The position numbers and the translations under genes are program-made. Shown one piece after another: positions 5,678 to 8,888 of a DNA stretch of 8,888 nt (positions are counted from its first letter, which is position 1; the number at the start of each line of letters is the position of its first letter). The stretch comes from Elusimicrobiota bacterium. Its GTDB lineage: Bacteria > Omnitrophota > Gorgyraeia > Zapsychrales > Fredricksoniimonadaceae. The stretch covers positions 1 to 8,888 of the forward strand of contig JAAYZZ010000078.1 of NCBI GenBank assembly GCA_012514595.1. The letters run 5' to 3'. The notes beneath the pieces are model-generated. The model saw nothing but the letters and a program-made list of their open reading frames with translations. It was not told the origin of the DNA and searched no databases.

Positions 5678-7702
5678 CTACGTCTTCTGAACAAGATCCG
5701 CGACGGCCTTGTCGATCGCGGCGGTCGCGGTCGCGACATCACAATGGTGGATCGTTTCGTTCCCGACCTTGACCGTTGGCCCTTTATTGCATTTCTCGAA
5801 ACAAAATGTCGCCTTTACGACCACCCGATCCTGAAGGCCCTTCTCGGTGACATGACGCGCCAGATGATGAAGAAGGTCCTGAGCTCCCCGCAGATAACAA
5901 CTGGTCCCCACACATACCCGGATCTCCAGCTTGTCCTCATGCTTTCCGCTCACGATGACCATGGAACGCCCCTTCATCCGTCGACGGGAATTGAACCGGG
6001 TGTGCAGAAGATGATGCGCCTTCTGTCCTCCCACCTCCCCGAGATGTCCGGCGTAAAGTTCTTTCAGATAAGGATTGTCCTGGGCCTTGTGCAACTGCAG
6101 CATCTTGTCGGCCTCATAAAGCCCTCGCGTCCGGTCCTTCTTGTAGCCGGGCGAGAGGCTGATCGGCTGTCCGGCCCCGTTCACACATCCGGCAGGGCAC
6201 GCCATGAACTCGATAAAATGATATTGACTCTTCCCCTCCTTGATCCTCTCCAAGATCGTCCGGGCATTCGCCAGCGAATGGATCACCGCCAGACGATACG
6301 TCTTCCCCCCCAGGGTGACCTCCGCCTCCCGGATCCCGGCCTCGCCACGCACCTCTTGAAAGTCAGGATTCTCAAGGGTCTTTCCCTCCACCTTTTCATA
6401 AACGTAGCGGAGTGCCGCCTCCATCACGCCCCCGGTATTCCCGAAGATCACCCCCGCCCCGGTCTTGAACCCCATCGGCATATCCAAAGATTCGGGCTTG
6501 AGGTTCCGGAACTGGATTCCGTATTCATTGATCATCTGGGCCAGTTCCTGGGTCGTGATGACATGGTCCACATCCGCAACGCCATCCTGGCTGAACTCCG
6601 GACGCTTCGCCTCGAACTTCTTGGCCGTACACGGCATCACCGAAACGACGACGACATCCTCTTTCTTGACACCCCACTCCGGCGCCATCACATGTTTGGC
6701 GACAGACCCGAACATCTGCTGAGGGGACCGGCAGCTCGAAAGGTTCCCGATCATCTCCGGAAAATGCTGCTCCACATACTTGACCCACGCAGGGCAGCAC
6801 GAGGTGAACATCGGAAGAGGCCTGTCCTCCTGGAGCCGGCGGATGAATTCATTCCCCTCTTCGATAACGGTAAGGTCCGCCGCGAAGCAGGTATCGAACA
6901 CCTTCCGGAATCCCATGATCTTCAAGGCCGCCACAATCTGCCCTGTCGTCAGCTCCCCCGCCGGATATCCGAACGATTCCCCGAGGGCGACCCGCACGGC
7001 CGGCGCCACCTGGACGACCACGGTCTTCGACGGATCGTACAGGCTCTTCCAGACATCCCCCGTTTCCGACCTCGGCGTCAGGGCCCCCGTTGGGCAAACG
7101 CGCGCGCATTGGCCGCAATAGACACACTGCACCTCATCAAGGCCCTTTCCATAGGCCGGCTGGACAACGACGTCGTGCCCCCGGTGAGCAAAATCAATGG
7201 CCCCGATCCCCTGGACTTCGGCGCACATCCGGACACAATCGCCGCACAGAATGCACTTATTGGGATCCCGCACGATCGAAGGGTTCCCGTTATCGATCAC
7301 GGCCGGTTTCTTGATCTGACGGAATCGGATCTTGTCGACGCCCATCTTTTTGGAAAGGTCCTGCAGCTTGCAGCTGGTGTTCTTGACGCACGAGGGGCAT
7401 TCCCTCTCATGATTGGCCAGGATCAGCTCAAGGGCGACCCGCCGGATCTGCCGGACACTGGGCGTATTCGTCCTCACCCTCATCCCCGGCTCTGGCGGCG
7501 TCGAACAGGATGTCTGCAGACCGCGCCCCTCGATCTCCACCGTACACATGCGGCAGGCCCCGTAAACGCTCAGTTCCGAAACATAGCAGAATGTCGGAAT
7601 ATCAATATGGGCCTTGCGGATGAGCTCCAGAAGATTCTTTTCCCCCTCGATCGGAATATCACGCCCGTCGACGTTCACATATTTCATGGCATTCATTTTC
7701 AC
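5678..7702 (-). CDS. hydA: [FeFe]-hydrogenase catalytic subunit HydA with C-terminal thioredoxin-like [2Fe-2S] domain
   Basis: HydA reversibly reduces protons to H2 at the H-cluster. In order, the 674 residues show: a plant-type [2Fe-2S] domain (C39, C50, C53, C66); a His/Cys [4Fe-4S] site (H98, C102, C105, C111); two ferredoxin-type [4Fe-4S] clusters (C150/153/156/160 and C193/196/199/203); and the H-cluster motifs TSCCPAW (300-306, including the proton-relay cysteine C302), MPCTAKKFE (356-364) and FMACPAGC (499-506). All catalytic ligands are present, so it should be active. After a basic linker (about 565-590) there is an extra domain with CVGTSC (C597, C602) and CFEKC (C634, C638), the Cys-x4-Cys / Cys-x3-Cys pattern of the NuoE/HydC thioredoxin-like [2Fe-2S] fold. 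This makes the protein longer than standard HydA. The start could be GTG at 7702, overlapping the hydB stop, or ATG at 7696, which lies better after GGGGGT. Residue numbers use the GTG. The next gene, hydS, starts 20 nt after the stop. Confidence 0.96.
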   Translation of the reverse strand: MKMNAMKYVNVDGRDIPIEGEKNLLELIRKAHIDIPTFCYVSELSVYGACRMCTVEIEGRGLQTSCSTPPEPGMRVRTNTPSVRQIRRVALELILANHERECPSCVKNTSCKLQDLSKKMGVDKIRFRQIKKPAVIDNGNPSIVRDPNKCILCGDCVRMCAEVQGIGAIDFAHRGHDVVVQPAYGKGLDEVQCVYCGQCARVCPTGALTPRSETGDVWKSLYDPSKTVVVQVAPAVRVALGESFGYPAGELTTGQIVAALKIMGFRKVFDTCFAADLTVIEEGNEFIRRLQEDRPLPMFTSCCPAWVKYVEQHFPEMIGNLSSCRSPQQMFGSVAKHVMAPEWGVKKEDVVVVSVMPCTAKKFEAKRPEFSQDGVADVDHVITTQELAQMINEYGIQFRNLKPESLDMPMGFKTGAGVIFGNTGGVMEAALRYVYEKVEGKTLENPDFQEVRGEAGIREAEVTLGGKTYRLAVIHSLANARTILERIKEGKSQYHFIEFMACPAGCVNGAGQPISLSPGYKKDRTRGLYEADKMLQLHKAQDNPYLKELYAGHLGEVGGQKAHHLLHTRFNSRRRMKGRSMVIVSGKHEDKLEIRVCVGTSCYLRGAQDLLHHLARHVTEKGLQDRVVVKATFCFEKCNKGPTVKVGNETIHHCDVATATAAIDKAVADLVQKT
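5960..5974 (-). promoter_or_regulatory. internal ribosome binding site and start codon within hydA
   Basis: AAGGGG (5974-5969), six nucleotides and ATG (5962-5960) form a good Shine-Dalgarno and start pair in the hydA frame, at Met581. It sits just before the C-terminal thioredoxin-like domain, so internal initiation would give a free 94-residue [2Fe-2S] protein. It may also be a relic of a once-separate gene that was fused to hydA. Confidence 0.35.
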
Positions 7703-8888
7703 ACCCCCACGATGGCATCAAATTTACAGACCGCGGCACAGGCTCCGCACTTGACACAAATCGCCTGGTCAATGGCATGCGGTTTCTTGACCTCTCCCCG
7801 GATCGCATGGACCGGGCACTGACGGGCGCACAGGGTGCACCCCTTACACTTCTCCGTGATGATCTCGGGTTTCGCAAGCGCCTTGCACTCTCCCGTCGGA
7901 CAATGTTTGTCAACAACATGCGCCAGATACTCCTCCCGGAAATGTTTCAGTGTCGAGAGGACCGGATTGGGGGCCGTTTTCCCGAGCCCGCACAGTGATC
8001 CCTTCTGAACCACCGTCGCAAGTTCCTCCAGCACATCCAGCGTCTCTTTGGTCGCCCGCCCCTCCGTGATGTCCTCCAGCAAATACAGCATCTGCTTCGT
8101 CCCTTCACGACAGAGCACGCACTTGCCGCAAGATTCCTTCTGGGTGAACTGCATAAAGTACTTCGCGATATTGACCATGCATGTGCCGTGGTTCATGACC
8201 ACCAGTCCGCCCGATCCGACCATCGCGCCGATCCCCCGGAGGGAATCAAAGTCCAAAGGCATATCAAGATGCTCCGGGATCAGACATCCCCCCGAGGGTC
8301 CGCCTATCTGCACCGCCTTAAACCCACGGGGATCGACCTTTCCCTTCTTGTCCGTCACTCCCCCGCCGACCCCAAAGACGATCTCCCTGAGGGTCACACC
8401 GAACGGCACCTCGATGAGGCCGGTGTTAACAACATGGCCGGACAAGGCGAACGTCTTTGTGCCCGGTGACGTCTTGGTCCCTATCTCGCGGAACTTCGCG
8501 GGGCCCATCAACATGATCAGGGGAACGGTCGCCAGGGTTTCCACGTTATTGATGACCGTCGGCTTTCCCCACAGCCCGCTCTGGGCGGGAAACGGCGGTT
8601 TGGGGGCCGGCATCCCGCGCTTCCCTTCGATCGACGAAATGAGAGCGGTCTCTTCTCCGCACACAAATGCCCCGGCCCCCTCCATCACGTGAATGTGGAG
8701 CCTGCGCCCCGTGCCAAAAACATTGTCCCCTAGGATCCCGGCCTTCAGCGCGTCCTGACAGGCCTTGCGCACCCTCTTGACCGCCAGCGGATACTCGGCC
8801 CGGACATACACATATCCTTCATCAGCCCCGATCGCATAGGCCGCGATCATCATGCCCTCAATGACGGAATGGGGGTTCCCCTCCATGA
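7699..8888 (-). CDS. hydB: HydB/NuoF-like flavoprotein subunit of bifurcating [FeFe]-hydrogenase (N-terminus outside window)
   Basis: This is the NADH- and FMN-binding subunit that passes electrons between NAD(H) and the hydrogenase's iron-sulfur chain in the cytoplasm. The reading frame is open to the right edge. The ATG at 8886 is internal, because family members have a further N-terminal region with a thioredoxin-like [2Fe-2S] domain and the start of the FMN fold. Numbering from that Met, the 395 visible residues contain the NuoF signature GAGAFVCGEETAL (70-82), the [4Fe-4S] signature ESCGKCVLCREG (251-262) with its fourth ligand at C299, a CPTGEC motif (C329, C334), and a C-terminal pair of ferredoxin-type clusters (C347/350/353/357 and C377/380/383/387). 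The C-terminal ferredoxin extension distinguishes HydB of HydABC hydrogenases from plain complex I NuoF. The TGA stop at 7701-7699 overlaps the GTG start of hydA, implying translational coupling. The family assignment is secure; electron bifurcation is inferred from the HydA/HydB pairing. Confidence 0.95.
   Translation of the reverse strand, partial: MEGNPHSVIEGMMIAAYAIGADEGYVYVRAEYPLAVKRVRKACQDALKAGILGDNVFGTGRRLHIHVMEGAGAFVCGEETALISSIEGKRGMPAPKPPFPAQSGLWGKPTVINNVETLATVPLIMLMGPAKFREIGTKTSPGTKTFALSGHVVNTGLIEVPFGVTLREIVFGVGGGVTDKKGKVDPRGFKAVQIGGPSGGCLIPEHLDMPLDFDSLRGIGAMVGSGGLVVMNHGTCMVNIAKYFMQFTQKESCGKCVLCREGTKQMLYLLEDITEGRATKETLDVLEELATVVQKGSLCGLGKTAPNPVLSTLKHFREEYLAHVVDKHCPTGECKALAKPEIITEKCKGCTLCARQCPVHAIRGEVKKPHAIDQAICVKCGACAAVCKFDAIVGV

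Noticed and set aside
4281..5690. 469-residue plus-strand open frame opposite hydS
   Set aside because: It is antisense to a gene with complete Fe-S, H-cluster and PAS motifs, and it has no recognisable domain of its own.
5744..7822. 692-residue plus-strand open frame opposite hydA
   Set aside because: It mirrors hydA and the hydB end. The translation shows no family motif and is rich in His, Arg and Pro, as expected from the complement of GC-rich coding DNA.
8884..8886. ATG at 8886 as the true start of the HydB-like gene
   Set aside because: The sequence from this Met (GNPHSVIEGM) matches the interior of NuoF/HydB, so the real start lies beyond the window.
1..8888. CRISPR array, insertion sequence, tRNA or rRNA
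   Set aside because: I saw no regularly spaced repeats, transposase motifs, terminal inverted repeats or RNA gene signatures.

Overview
The window is a compact, GC-rich stretch in which every gene I can support lies on the minus strand, so it is transcribed from right to left. The core is an [FeFe]-hydrogenase operon of the kind found in strict anaerobes that evolve or consume H2, such as acetogens, fermenters, syntrophs and anaerobic members of deep-branching Gram-negative phyla. No rRNA, tRNA or other taxonomic marker is present, so I cannot place the organism beyond 'anaerobic, hydrogen-metabolising bacterium'. A photolyase in the same unit suggests that the organism meets light at least occasionally.

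Layout in order of transcription. (1) 8888-7699: 3' part of a HydB/NuoF-type flavoprotein subunit. (2) 7702-5678: the catalytic hydrogenase subunit HydA, which carries an extra thioredoxin-like [2Fe-2S] domain at its C-terminus; it overlaps or abuts hydB. (3) 5657-3903: a second hydrogenase-like protein with a PAS domain (HydS, putative sensory group C), which lacks the proton-relay cysteine. (4) 3881-2733: a SpoIIE/PP2C-type phosphatase with a C-terminal domain of unknown function. (5) 2675-2397: a small protein matching only the N-terminal helical part of NuoE/HydC. (6) 2394-1027: a class I photolyase starting 2 nt after the previous stop. Genes 1-6 are separated by overlaps or gaps of at most 57 nt and look like one operon. 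(7) After a 246-nt non-coding gap with a recognisable promoter, a radical SAM protein of the COG0731 type runs out of the left edge.

How they work together. HydB and HydA together form the NAD(H)- and ferredoxin-linked part of a probably electron-bifurcating hydrogenase (HydABC-like). A complete HydC/NuoE is not visible. Instead its two halves appear separately: the [2Fe-2S] thioredoxin domain is fused to HydA, and the helical N-terminal domain is encoded alone four genes downstream of hydB. HydS plus the SpoIIE phosphatase is a recognised hydrogenase-linked gene pair, thought to sense H2 or redox state and signal through protein phosphorylation. No kinase partner is in the window.

Most noteworthy are the split NuoE arrangement, an in-frame start codon with a good ribosome binding site just before the HydA thioredoxin domain, the photolyase at the operon end with a possible near-leaderless promoter, and an operator-like arrangement in front of the radical SAM gene.
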